The position numbers were made by a program, and so were the translations under genes. A DNA stretch of 64,000 nt, taken from assembly GCF_900109945.1 (NCBI RefSeq), contig NZ_FOBX01000006.1, positions 310,001 to 374,000 on the forward strand, in the 5' to 3' direction. Below are positions 1-7,705 of the stretch, one piece after another (within the stretch, counting starts at the first letter, position 1; every line of letters starts with the position of its first letter). Source of the DNA: Bradyrhizobium sp. OK095 (GTDB lineage: Bacteria; Pseudomonadota; Alphaproteobacteria; Rhizobiales; Xanthobacteraceae). The notes under the pieces were generated by a model, which was given only the letters and a program-made list of their open reading frames with translations, did not search any database and was not told where the DNA came from.

Positions 1-668
1 TCGCGGGCCGAGCCCTGCTGCTCGATCTTGCCCTGGTTCATCACCACGATGTGGTCGGCAAGCGCCATCGCCTCTTCCTGGCCGTGGGTGACCTGGATGA
101 AGCTGATGCCGAGCTCGCGCTGCAGCCGCTTGAGTTCGCCGCGCATCCTGACCCGCAGGAACGGATCGAGCGCGGACAGCGGCTCATCGAGCAACAGGAT
201 CTGCGGCTCGGTGATCAGCGCCCGGGCAAGCGCGACGCGCTGCTGCTGGCCACCGGAGAGCTGCGCCGGCAGGCGCGCCGCATAGGGGCTCATCGCGACG
301 AGCTCGAGCAGTTCGCCGGCGCGCTTGTGCCTGATGGTGCGGTCGACGCCGCGCATTTTCAGGGCAAACGCAACATTGTCGAGCACGGTCAGGTGCGGAA
401 ACAACGCGTAGGACTGGAACATCATCGCCGTGCCGCGCTTGGCGGGCTCGAGGTCGGTGACGTTCTGCGGGCCCAGGATGATGTCGCCTTCGCTGACCGC
501 CTCATGGCCTGCGATCATGCGCAAAGTCGAGGTCTTGCCGCAGCCGGAGGGGCCGAGCAGGCAACAATAGGTGCCGGCCGGGATCTTGAGGTTGACGGTG
601 TCGACGGCCAGCGTCGTGTCGTAGCGCTTGGTGACGGCGACCAGTTCGAGAGCGGCAGGAGTGGCCAT
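1..668 (-). CDS. ABC transporter ATP-binding subunit, polyamine type (3' part cut off by the window edge)
   Basis: Cytoplasmic ATPase subunit of an ABC importer. Reading leftwards from an ATG at 668, 222 codons are visible. They contain Walker A (GPSGCGKT, about residues 39-46), the Q-loop (FQSYALFPHL), the signature LSGGQQQR, Walker B (LLLDEP), a D-loop (SALD) and the H-loop histidine (QVTHGQEEA). The order and wording match the PotA/spermidine-putrescine group, whose C-terminal TOBE region would lie beyond base 1. Permease and binding-protein genes are not in the window and may follow downstream of base 1. The divergent GntR-type gene at 936 is the obvious candidate regulator. The family is certain; the substrate is inferred from the subfamily only. 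Confidence 0.93.
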   Translation of the reverse strand, partial: MATPAALELVAVTKRYDTTLAVDTVNLKIPAGTYCCLLGPSGCGKTSTLRMIAGHEAVSEGDIILGPQNVTDLEPAKRGTAMMFQSYALFPHLTVLDNVAFALKMRGVDRTIRHKRAGELLELVAMSPYAARLPAQLSGGQQQRVALARALITEPQILLLDEPLSALDPFLRVRMRGELKRLQRELGISFIQVTHGQEEAMALADHIVVMNQGKIEQQGSAR

Positions 669-820
669 GGCGTGTCCGCTGGGAGGGCGATGCTTCGGCT
701 TTCTCCGCAAGGTCCGTGCCAACCGCGCGAAGGCTGCCGAATTCCAAAACTGTGCAGTGAAGTCAGGTCGTTAGATCGAATCCGGCGCAGCGGCCCGGCC
801 CGCCGAACGGGCAGTAATAT

Positions 821-835
821 GCACACAAAATGTGC
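821..835. promoter_or_regulatory. 5-5-5 inverted repeat between the ABC gene and the GntR gene; candidate operator
   Basis: GCACA-CAAAA-TGTGC is a perfect inverted repeat lying in the 267-base divergent spacer. It is followed at 841-850 by an AT-rich TTGTAT-like half site. FCD-type GntR regulators usually bind short inverted repeats close to their own divergent promoter, so this is a reasonable operator candidate. Only the symmetry is seen; binding is inferred. Confidence 0.35.
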
Positions 836-935
836 GCGGATTGTATAAAGTTTCGCCTGTGATTGGATACAGCTCGTCGACTAACATTCCTGGCCGAACG
901 TCGATCGAGCCCTCGGGCACAACCCCCTTGAACTG

Positions 936-1643
936 ATGGCCGCCAAGACCCGCCAAAAATCCGATGCGCCAGACGCGAGCGATCGCGTCAGCCGTATCAG
1001 GGAAGGCGTGACCGCGGCGATCCTCGAGCATCGCCTGCTGCCGGGCACGAAGCTCGGCGAGGACGAGATCGGCGAGATCTACGGCGCGAGCCGCACGCTG
1101 GTCCGCACCGCGCTTCAGCAACTCGCGCATGAGGGCATTGTCAATATCGAGAAGAACCGCGGCGCCTTCGTTGCGCGCCCGACTCCCGCCGACGCGCGCG
1201 AAGTGTTCGAGGCGCGCCGCCTGATCGAACCCACCATCGTCGACCACGCGATCGACGCGGTCTCGCCGATCTGGATCGCTCGCCTCCAGCAGCATCTCAC
1301 CGAAGAGCGTGAGGCGGAGCTGCGCGGCGACGCGCGCGCGTCAGTCCGGCTCTCCGGCGAATTTCACAAGCTTGTCGCCGAGATGAGCGGCCACAGCATC
1401 TATCTCGGCTTCCTGAAAGAACTGATCGCGCGTTCCTCACTCATCATCCTGCTTTACCGCCGCCACGACACGCCGGCCTGCGGCACTGATCACCACGCCG
1501 GCATCGTCGCCGCGATCCGCAAGCGCGACAGAGAGGCCGCGCGCGCGCAGATGCTGTCGCACCTGAACGAGATCGAGGCCGAGCTGTTCTTGAAGGATCC
1601 CGCCGCCGACGAGCTGCGGCTCGCGGATGTGCTCGGCGCGTGA
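936..1643 (+). CDS. GntR-family transcriptional regulator with FCD ligand domain
   Basis: A 235-residue DNA-binding regulator. Residues about 18-80 form the winged helix-turn-helix (PGTKLGEDEIGEIYGASRTLVRTALQQL, written here only as its span; wing near NIEKNRGAFVARP). Residues about 90-215 form the all-helical FCD domain, with the spaced histidines that normally bind a metal (EFHK, DHHAG, SHLNE). FCD regulators respond to small carboxylates, amino acids or similar metabolites. It is divergent from the polyamine-type ABC gene, which suggests control of that importer. The ATG start has only a weak ribosome site (GGGCAC further upstream). Family certain, effector unknown. Confidence 0.9.
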   Translation: MAAKTRQKSDAPDASDRVSRIREGVTAAILEHRLLPGTKLGEDEIGEIYGASRTLVRTALQQLAHEGIVNIEKNRGAFVARPTPADAREVFEARRLIEPTIVDHAIDAVSPIWIARLQQHLTEEREAELRGDARASVRLSGEFHKLVAEMSGHSIYLGFLKELIARSSLIILLYRRHDTPACGTDHHAGIVAAIRKRDREAARAQMLSHLNEIEAELFLKDPAADELRLADVLGA

Positions 1644-1661
1644 GCGAACCGCAGCGCTTGG

Positions 1662-1871
1662 CTATGGCAGCGGGGATCCTTCGTTACGCCTGACGATCTT
1701 CATCACAAGCAGACCAGCGCCAAGGATCAGGAAGAGAACGCCGACGAAAGTCGTGCCACCGGATTCAAAGGTCACGCCGACCGCCGTCAGCAGGCATCCG
1801 ATGATGATCGCGAAGAGTCCGCCGAGCTTCTTGACCAGCAGAATGTGTCCGTCACTCGTCTGTGCCACCAT
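1662..1871 (-). CDS. small two-helix membrane protein, function unknown
   Basis: A 69-residue protein with two hydrophobic segments (about residues 15-34 and 41-58) separated by a short Gly/Thr-rich turn, and charged ends. It converges on the GntR gene with an 18-base gap. No family is recognised. It is supported by a clean transmembrane pattern and typical third-position GC; it resembles the many small hypothetical inner-membrane proteins of this group. Confidence 0.6.
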   Translation of the reverse strand: MVAQTSDGHILLVKKLGGLFAIIIGCLLTAVGVTFESGGTTFVGVLFLILGAGLLVMKIVRRNEGSPLP

Positions 1872-2165
1872 GTTGCGCCTCGCTCACTTGATGCCGGGCC
1901 GTCTTCGAGATTTCCTCCTGCCCCATCCTCCATCACGCGGCCCGCGCGGGATCGTACTCCAACGCAAGGTGGTTGCAATCTGGAGTTGACGGTGGTCGTA
2001 TTCCGCTGTCCGTCTTTTGATTAGAGTTCGACGCATGCGAGACAGAAGCACTTACGCATATGCCAAAAATTCCCGCTGCATCGCGCAATCGCGGCGATCT
2101 CGCATGGAGTCGTATGGCAGGGCTGCAAAATATCCCTAAGGTTGCAAATTGACTCGGCCCGGTCG
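1872..2165. other. intergenic stretch without recognised genes
   Basis: About 290 bases between the small membrane protein and the glutaminase leader. It is somewhat AT-richer than its surroundings. No convincing short gene, RNA or repeat was seen; promoters for both flanking genes presumably lie here. Confidence 0.5.
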
Positions 2166-2229
2166 ACGGAATCAACTGTCCGCGAGCGTCGAGTTCTAGA
2201 ACGGAGCCGACATCAGTTGAATCCGTTCT
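2166..2229 (+). promoter_or_regulatory. structured leader of the glutaminase gene with two competing hairpins
   Basis: ACGGAATCAACTG (2166-2178) can pair with CAGTTGAATCCGT (2214-2226) with one mismatch. The same right arm, as TCCGTTCT (2222-2229), can instead pair perfectly with AGAACGGA (2198-2205). The loop also contains the perfect palindrome GTTCTAGAAC (2194-2203). The structure ends just before the GGAG ribosome site (2231-2234) of the gene at 2243. Mutually exclusive pairings beside a ribosome site suggest translational control; alternatively the palindrome is a protein operator. Confidence 0.4.
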
Positions 2230-2242
2230 GCGGAGTGCTGCC

Positions 2243-3238
2243 ATGGCGCGACCTGTGGCTGACGAACGAGAGACGGCTTATGTCTCGACGGGCCATCTGC
2301 CCGGTCCGGAGATCGTGCAGTCGCTGGTGACCGAGGCACAGCGACGGTTCCAATCAAATCGCGACGGAAGCAACTCGCAGGTCTACCCCGCGCTCGCGCG
2401 CGTGCCGAGTGAGCTGTTCGGCGTCTGTGTCGCCGGAACCAGCGGGCGGGTCTACGGCGCCGGCGATGTCGACCACGAATTCTCCATCATGAGCGTGTCA
2501 AAACCGTTCCTGTTCGCGCTGGTCTGCGAGACCATCGGGCCAGAGGAGGCGCGCGCGCGACTTGGGGCCAACGCGACCGGGCTGCCGTTCAACTCGCTCG
2601 CCGCGATCGAGCAGGGCAGCGGCCGCACCAACCCGATGGTGAACGCCGGCGCGATTGCCACGACCAGCCTCGCGCCGGGCGCCAACGCCGCGGCGCGGTG
2701 GGCCTTCATCCATGAAGGGCTGTCGCGCTTTGCCGGCCGCAAGCTGCCGCTTAACGAAGAGGTTTATGCGTCAGCGTCGGAGACCAATTTTCGCAACCGC
2801 AGCATCGCGCGGCTGCTGGAGAGCTACGACCGCATCTACTGTGACGCGAAGGAAGCGACCGACCTCTACACGCGGCAGTGCTCGCTCAATGTGAGTGCCC
2901 GCGACCTCGCGGTAATGGGCGCGACGCTGGCCGACGGCGGCGTCAATCCGGTCACGAAGCAGCGCGTGGTCGATGCCTCGGTCTGCCATTACGCGCTCGC
3001 CGTCATGATTACGGCCGGGCTCTACGAGACATCGGGCGACTGGCTCTACGACATCGGTCTGCCCGGCAAGAGCGGGATCGGCGGCGGCATCGTCGCGGTG
3101 TCCCCGGGCAAGGGTGGCTTTGGCACCTTCGCGCCGCCGCTCGATGCCGCCGGCAACAGCGTGCGGGGGCAGCTTGCCGCAAAATTCCTGTCGCAGCGGC
3201 TCGGCATGGACCTTTTCGTATCGAAACCGGAAGAGTGA
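2243..3238 (+). CDS. glsA: glutaminase
   Basis: Hydrolyses L-glutamine to glutamate and ammonia in the cytoplasm. The 331 residues cover the whole serine-dependent glutaminase fold. The catalytic S-x-x-K is at about residues 84-87 (SVSKPF). Other family blocks are NPMVNAGAI, ETNFRNRS, LTRQCS-like YTRQCSLNVSA, and the C-terminal GLPGKSGIGGG and GKGGFGTFAPPLDAAGNS. The length is slightly above the usual 305-310 because of an N-terminal extension. GGAG at 2231 sits eight bases before the ATG. It is followed after 67 bases by a multidrug-type MFS gene on the same strand. Confidence 0.95.
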   Translation: MARPVADERETAYVSTGHLPGPEIVQSLVTEAQRRFQSNRDGSNSQVYPALARVPSELFGVCVAGTSGRVYGAGDVDHEFSIMSVSKPFLFALVCETIGPEEARARLGANATGLPFNSLAAIEQGSGRTNPMVNAGAIATTSLAPGANAAARWAFIHEGLSRFAGRKLPLNEEVYASASETNFRNRSIARLLESYDRIYCDAKEATDLYTRQCSLNVSARDLAVMGATLADGGVNPVTKQRVVDASVCHYALAVMITAGLYETSGDWLYDIGLPGKSGIGGGIVAVSPGKGGFGTFAPPLDAAGNSVRGQLAAKFLSQRLGMDLFVSKPEE

Positions 3239-3305
3239 ACCAATGCTCAAGAGGTCGGGGGCGCAGGCCTGGCCGACAGCAACGTCGATAAAGCCGGAGG
3301 ATTTC

Positions 3306-4946
3306 ATGGCCACGCAGACAATGTCGATCGGCGGTGTTCAACATGAAGAGCAGGTGTCATGGATTCCCATGATTTCGATCGCGCTCGGCCAGATGATCAT
3401 GTCGTTCAATGTGGCCTCGCTGCCCGTGGCGATGGGCGGGATGGTCGCGAGTTTCGGCGTGGCGCCGACCACGGTTGCGACAGGCATCGTGGCCTATTCG
3501 ATGCTCGTTGCCGGCTTCGTCATGCTCGGCGCCAAGCTCGCCCAGCGCTTCGGCGCCTTGCAGGTGTTCCGCGTCGCGGTCGTTCTCTTCTTCATCTCGC
3601 AAGTAATGATGACGTTCAGCCCGTCGGCCTCGGTCATGATTTCCGCGCAGGCACTCTGCGGCGCATCGGGATCGGTGATCGTGCCCTCGCTCGTTGCCCT
3701 GATTGCCGAGAATTATGCGGGTCGTCAGCAGGCAACCGCGCTCGGTGCGCTCGGCTCGGCGCGCGCGGCCGCCGGCGTGCTTGCCTTCGTCATCGGTGGT
3801 GTGCTCGGGACCTATATCGGTTGGCGGCCGGCGTTCGGGATCCTGATCGCGGCCTCAGCCATCGTCTTCCTGATGAGCTTCCGTCTGAAGCCCGATCGTG
3901 GCCGGCCCGATGTGCAGATCGACCTCGTCGGCGTCGCGCTTGCCGCCACCGCAATCATCTTCATCGCCTTTGGGTTCAATAATCTGAACGGCTGGGGCCT
4001 CGTGGTTGTGAGCCCCAACGCGCCGTTCGATCTGCTCGGCCTGTCGCCCGCGCCGGTCCTGATCGTGCTAGGAATCGTGCTGGGGCAGGGATTTCTGCTC
4101 TGGACACACCGGCGTCAGGCCGCGGGCAAGACGCCGCTTTTGGCGCTGGAGGTGATCGACTCGCCGCAGGAACGTGGCGCGGTCTTTGCGCTATTCGCGG
4201 TGGTGGCGCTGGAGGCTGCGTTGAACTTCACCGTGCCGCTCTACATCCAGATCGTGCAGGGGCGGACGCCGATCGCGACCGCGATCGCGATGATGCCGTT
4301 CAATCTCACGGTCTTCTTCTCGGCGATGCTGATCGTCAACGTCTACGAGCGGCTGACGCCGCGGCAGATCGGCCGCTACGGCTTCGCGCTTTGTACTGTT
4401 GCGCTGGTCTGGCTCGCCTTTGTCGTGCGCAACGACTGGAGCGAGGTCCCGGTGCTGTTCGGGCTCGTTCTCTTCGGCATCGGCCAGGGCTCGCTCGTGA
4501 CCTTGCTGTTCAACGTCCTGGTGACGGCATCGCCAAAGGCGCTCGCCGGAGACGTCGGCTCCTTGCGTGGCACGACGCAGAACCTGGCCGCGGCGCTCGG
4601 GACAGCGGTGGCCGGAGCTTTGCTGGTCGGTCTCCTTAGCACCATCGCGCTCGGCAAGATCACGGCAAGCCCGATGCTGACGCCGGAGCTTCAGGCCCAA
4701 ATCGATCTCGACAACATCACCTTCGTCAGCAACGACCGCCTGCGCAGCGTGCTGGAAGGCACCAGCGGATCGCCCCAACAGGTCGCGGAGGCCGTGCGCG
4801 TGAACACCGAGGCGCGGCTGCGGGCACTCAAGATCGGGCTTCTCATCATGGCAGGTCTCGCGCTGATCGCGATCATCCCGGCCGGGCGCCTTCCCAACTA
4901 TCTGCCGGGCGAGATTCCCAGCGATGAGGCGGTTGCGAAAACCTGA
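3306..4946 (+). CDS. MFS transporter, DHA2 (14-helix drug/H+ antiporter) type
   Basis: Inner-membrane proton-driven exporter of 546 residues with about 14 hydrophobic segments, the layout of the DHA2 drug-efflux family. The segment GSARAAAGVLAFVIGGVLG carries the antiporter motif C pattern. The helix-7/8 linker and a long periplasmic loop before the last helix (about residues 455-510) are also typical. The ATG at 3306 was chosen because GGAGG lies directly before it; the open frame extends further upstream into glsA in another frame. It probably shares a transcript with glsA. Substrate cannot be read from the sequence. Confidence 0.88.
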   Translation: MATQTMSIGGVQHEEQVSWIPMISIALGQMIMSFNVASLPVAMGGMVASFGVAPTTVATGIVAYSMLVAGFVMLGAKLAQRFGALQVFRVAVVLFFISQVMMTFSPSASVMISAQALCGASGSVIVPSLVALIAENYAGRQQATALGALGSARAAAGVLAFVIGGVLGTYIGWRPAFGILIAASAIVFLMSFRLKPDRGRPDVQIDLVGVALAATAIIFIAFGFNNLNGWGLVVVSPNAPFDLLGLSPAPVLIVLGIVLGQGFLLWTHRRQAAGKTPLLALEVIDSPQERGAVFALFAVVALEAALNFTVPLYIQIVQGRTPIATAIAMMPFNLTVFFSAMLIVNVYERLTPRQIGRYGFALCTVALVWLAFVVRNDWSEVPVLFGLVLFGIGQGSLVTLLFNVLVTASPKALAGDVGSLRGTTQNLAAALGTAVAGALLVGLLSTIALGKITASPMLTPELQAQIDLDNITFVSNDRLRSVLEGTSGSPQQVAEAVRVNTEARLRALKIGLLIMAGLALIAIIPAGRLPNYLPGEIPSDEAVAKT

Positions 4947-4989
4947 GTTGAAGAACGGGCAGGGGATTTCGTGAAGGAGAACCCCGGAA

Positions 4990-5313
4990 ATGAGGTCAAT
5001 GAGTGAGATGGATCGACGCGCCGCGCTGCGAACGCTGTTCGGAGGCGTGATCCTCGCGGGTGGAGGCGTGAGCCTGTGGTCGCGCGATGCTGCGGCTTTG
5101 CCGGAGCTCTCGCCTATCGATCATCCCGTCACTCGCAAGCGCGAGCCCGCCGCGCGCACCTATGCACAGCAAACGGCCCGCCCGTTGCCGGCACCGGCCC
5201 GCCGCCCACCGCATCGTCCACCGCCGCGGCCGCCGTCGTGGCATCGCCGACGCCGGCGCTGGGTGTGCTGGTGGCACAGGGGCCGTCGCCATTGCGGCTG
5301 GCGCTGGAGATAA
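4990..5313 (+). CDS. small exported protein with Arg/Trp/Pro-rich tail
   Basis: 107 residues. The N-terminus (DRRAALRTLFGG, residues 7-18) followed by a Gly-rich hydrophobic stretch resembles a Tat-like signal peptide, with probable cleavage near residues 34-36. The second half is very unusual: a proline-rich region (about 67-82), then a 25-residue tail made almost entirely of Arg, Trp, His, Cys and Gly. Such Arg-rich tails are sometimes loosely labelled protamine-like in relatives, with no demonstrated function. AAGGAG at 4975-4980 supports the ATG at 4990. It sits 43 bases after the MFS gene and 15 bases before hdeD, suggesting an operon. Confidence 0.65.
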   Translation: MRSMSEMDRRAALRTLFGGVILAGGGVSLWSRDAAALPELSPIDHPVTRKREPAARTYAQQTARPLPAPARRPPHRPPPRPPSWHRRRRRWVCWWHRGRRHCGWRWR

Positions 5314-5328
5314 ACTGAGGAGGATGAC

Positions 5329-5892
5329 ATGACGACCTACGACCACAGTGCGCCGATGGGCGCGACCGGACTGCCGCAGCCGCCCCGCTGGGTGTGCGTG
5401 CTGCTGGGTGTCTTCATGGTGTTCACTGGGCTGATGGTGCTGGGCGACGTCGCGTTCTTCACCGTGGTCAGTGCGTTGTTCATCGGCTGGATGGCCATCG
5501 CCACGGGCGCCTTCGAGATCTTTCACGCGTTCTGGACCAAGGGCTGGGGCGGCTTCGTCTGGCAGGTGGTGCTCGGCATTCTCTACATTGCCTTCGGCAT
5601 CATCCTTGTCAGCCAGCCGCTGACTGGCGCGTTGCTGCTCACCTATGTGCTTGGCCTCGCGTTGCTCATCTCCGGCGTCGTGCGCATGTTGATTGGCATC
5701 GGCCGCTGGCAGCAGGGCGGCGGGATTATGGTGGCCTCCGGATTGTTCGGCGTGCTCGCGGGGCTGGTGATCCTCACCGGCTTTCCGGCGACCGGGCTCT
5801 GGGTCTTGGGAATGCTGCTCGGTATCGATCTGTTGTCGCACGGCATCGGGTGGCTGACCTTCGCATGGCGGCCCCTGAGCGCAACAGCGTAG
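5329..5892 (+). CDS. hdeD: HdeD-family (DUF308) acid-resistance membrane protein
   Basis: 187 residues with six hydrophobic segments arranged as three tandem helical hairpins with Gly-rich turns (for example VFTGLMVLGD, AFGIILVSQP, VLAGLVILTGFPATG), the hallmark of DUF308/HdeD. The E. coli homologue helps survival at extreme acidity; its mechanism is unclear. GGAGG (5316-5320) precedes the ATG. It lies between the Arg-rich exported peptide and a periplasmic amidohydrolase, all closely spaced. Confidence 0.87.
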   Translation: MTTYDHSAPMGATGLPQPPRWVCVLLGVFMVFTGLMVLGDVAFFTVVSALFIGWMAIATGAFEIFHAFWTKGWGGFVWQVVLGILYIAFGIILVSQPLTGALLLTYVLGLALLISGVVRMLIGIGRWQQGGGIMVASGLFGVLAGLVILTGFPATGLWVLGMLLGIDLLSHGIGWLTFAWRPLSATA

Positions 5893-5915
5893 CAGCCCGT
5901 CGGCGTGGAGAATTG

Positions 5916-7259
5916 ATGATGTCGGGATTGAAGGCGCGGGCCGGACTCGCGGCGTTGCTGGCAACGCTTCTATGCAGCGCGTGGCCTGCGCTGGCCCAGC
6001 AGGACTCCGCCGTCCTGTTCCACAATGTCAGGATTTTCGACGGAAAGAACGCTGCGCTCTCGGCCGCGTCCAACGTTCTCGTCAGGGACAGGAAGATCGA
6101 GAAGATCTCGACTGGCGACATTGCGGCCGCCGGTCAGATGATCGACGGCGGCGGCCGCGTGCTGATGCCGGGACTGATCGATGCGCATTGGCATGCGATG
6201 CTGGTCCGTCCGACGCCGATGGCCGTGCTCGCGGGCGATATCGGCTACAACAATCTGCTCGCCGCGAGCGAGGCGACTGCGACGTTGATGCGCGGCTTCA
6301 CCACCGTGCGCGACATGGGCGGGCCGAGCTTCGGCCTCAAGCGGGCCATCGACGAGGATCTCGTTGCCGGCCCCCGGATCTATCCGTCGGGCGCGATGAT
6401 CACCATTACCGGCGGCCATGGCGACTTCCGGCAAATTGCCGATCTGCCGCGCACCATCGGCGGCATGCTCAGCCGCATGGAACGGATCGGGGGCAGCATG
6501 GTCGCCGACAGCCCGGACGAGGTCCGCGTCCGCGCGCGCGAGCAGCTCATGCAGGGCGCTTCGCAGGTCAAGCTCACCGCGGGCGGCGGCGTCGCGTCGC
6601 CGTTCAGCCCGCTCGATGTCTCCACCTTCACCGAGCCCGAGCTGCGCGCCGCGGTTGAAGCCGCCGACAATTGGGGCACCTACGTTGCGACGCACGCCTA
6701 TACGCCGGTCGCGATCCAGCGCTCGATCGCAGCCGGCGTGAAATGCATCGAGCACGGTCACCTCATGGATGAGGCGAGCGCGAAGTTGATAGCGGAGAAG
6801 GGGATCTGGCTCAGCACGCAGCCGTTCCTGGATATCTCCGGCGCCGCTGCGCTTGGTCCGGCGGAGCAGGACAAGATGCGGCAGGTGGTTGCCGGCACCG
6901 ACCGCGTCTATGCGCTGGCCAAGAAGTACGGCATCAAGACCGCGTTCGGCACCGACGTCCTGTTCTCGAAAGCGCTGGCGGACAAGCAGGGTGCGATGCT
7001 GGCTGCGCTGACGCGCTGGTACACGCCGGCCGAAGCGCTGACCATGGCGACGTCGACCAATGCCGAACTCTTGAGCCTGTCAGGCCCGCGAAACCCTTAC
7101 CCGGGCAAGCTCGGCGTCGTGGAGGAGGGCGCGCTCGCCGATCTCCTGCTGGTCGACGGCAATCCGCTCGACAACATCAAGCTGGTCGAAGATCCCGCTA
7201 AGAACTTTGTCGTGATCATGAAGGGCGGCAAGATCTACAAGAATAGTCTCGCGCATTGA
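5916..7259 (+). CDS. secreted metal-dependent amidohydrolase (imidazolonepropionase / Xaa-Arg dipeptidase-like)
   Basis: 447 residues beginning with a cleavable signal peptide (hydrophobic about 8-24, ending WPALAQQ). The amidohydrolase barrel is complete: metal ligands HxH in LIDAHWHAM, the bridging lysine in QVKLTAGGG, histidines in ATHAYTP and IEHGHLMD, and the final aspartate in AFGTDVLF. The GGG-containing block after the lysine recalls the periplasmic Xaa-Arg/Lys dipeptidase (prolidase-like) group characterised in Caulobacter, so a peptide or cyclic amide is the likely substrate. GGAG sits six bases before the first of two ATGs. 23 bases downstream of hdeD. Confidence 0.88.
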   Translation: MMSGLKARAGLAALLATLLCSAWPALAQQDSAVLFHNVRIFDGKNAALSAASNVLVRDRKIEKISTGDIAAAGQMIDGGGRVLMPGLIDAHWHAMLVRPTPMAVLAGDIGYNNLLAASEATATLMRGFTTVRDMGGPSFGLKRAIDEDLVAGPRIYPSGAMITITGGHGDFRQIADLPRTIGGMLSRMERIGGSMVADSPDEVRVRAREQLMQGASQVKLTAGGGVASPFSPLDVSTFTEPELRAAVEAADNWGTYVATHAYTPVAIQRSIAAGVKCIEHGHLMDEASAKLIAEKGIWLSTQPFLDISGAAALGPAEQDKMRQVVAGTDRVYALAKKYGIKTAFGTDVLFSKALADKQGAMLAALTRWYTPAEALTMATSTNAELLSLSGPRNPYPGKLGVVEEGALADLLLVDGNPLDNIKLVEDPAKNFVVIMKGGKIYKNSLAH

Positions 7260-7621
7260 CGCGCCTCTGCGTGGGCGCTTCCCTGCGAAATTGGACCGCT
7301 TCTAGTCCCGATCGCCGGGAACCAGCTTTTTGTGCCGCGAACCAGTGCAGGTTTCCGGAACGGCTGGGGACCGCACAGGACTTGTCATAATCTCGATCTC
7401 GGGCCTGTCATCGGCGGCGTGGCTTCTAAGCGTCTCCAGAACCAGAAAGAATTTCTCTGCTAGCATGAGTGAGGCTCGCTGACGCTTTCATCTCAGTTTC
7501 GAGAACGATGAGATTCACCAGCAATTCGACCACACGCGAATCTCGACAGCAATTTAATTCGTTACGCCAAGTTGAATTGTGACAAACCGCGCAGGACTTT
7601 GGGCGCGTGTGGACGGTGATG

Positions 7622-7636
7622 CGTTACGACGTAACG
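7622..7636. promoter_or_regulatory. 15-base perfect palindrome upstream of the CYTH-CHAD gene
   Basis: CGTTACG-A-CGTAACG is perfectly symmetrical, and another copy of the half site CGTTACG lies at 7560-7566. The site is 42 bases upstream of the Pho box. This looks like a dimeric repressor or activator operator; the binding protein is unknown. Confidence 0.4.
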
Positions 7637-7677
7637 TGACTATTCCTCCCGGGCCTTACCGGCTATATGCTGGCGCT

Positions 7678-7695
7678 CTGTCATCGAACTGTCAT
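7678..7695 (+). promoter_or_regulatory. perfect Pho box (PhoB binding site)
   Basis: CTGTCAT-CGAA-CTGTCAT matches exactly the direct repeat with 4-base spacer that PhoB recognises in rhizobia and enterobacteria under phosphate limitation. It lies at the 5' end of the CYTH-CHAD gene, overlapping two of its possible start codons (7667, 7694), which argues that translation really begins further downstream. The sequence match is exact; regulation is inferred. Confidence 0.65.
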
Positions 7696-7705
7696 GTCAT
7701 CGGAA

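Larger units (their letters stand above)
7260..7705. other. long regulatory intergenic region before the CYTH-CHAD gene
   Basis: About 400 bases without a convincing gene; the short frame 7579-7821 overlaps the CYTH-CHAD frame and looks spurious. It holds the palindrome at 7622-7636, the Pho box at 7678-7695, and scattered TGTCAT half sites (7382-7388 and 7405-7411) that are not spaced like a Pho box. Confidence 0.6.

Noticed and set aside
7382..7411. TGTCAT half sites upstream of the CYTH-CHAD gene as a second Pho box
   Set aside because: They are 23 bases apart, not 11 or 22, and the first lacks the leading C in register.
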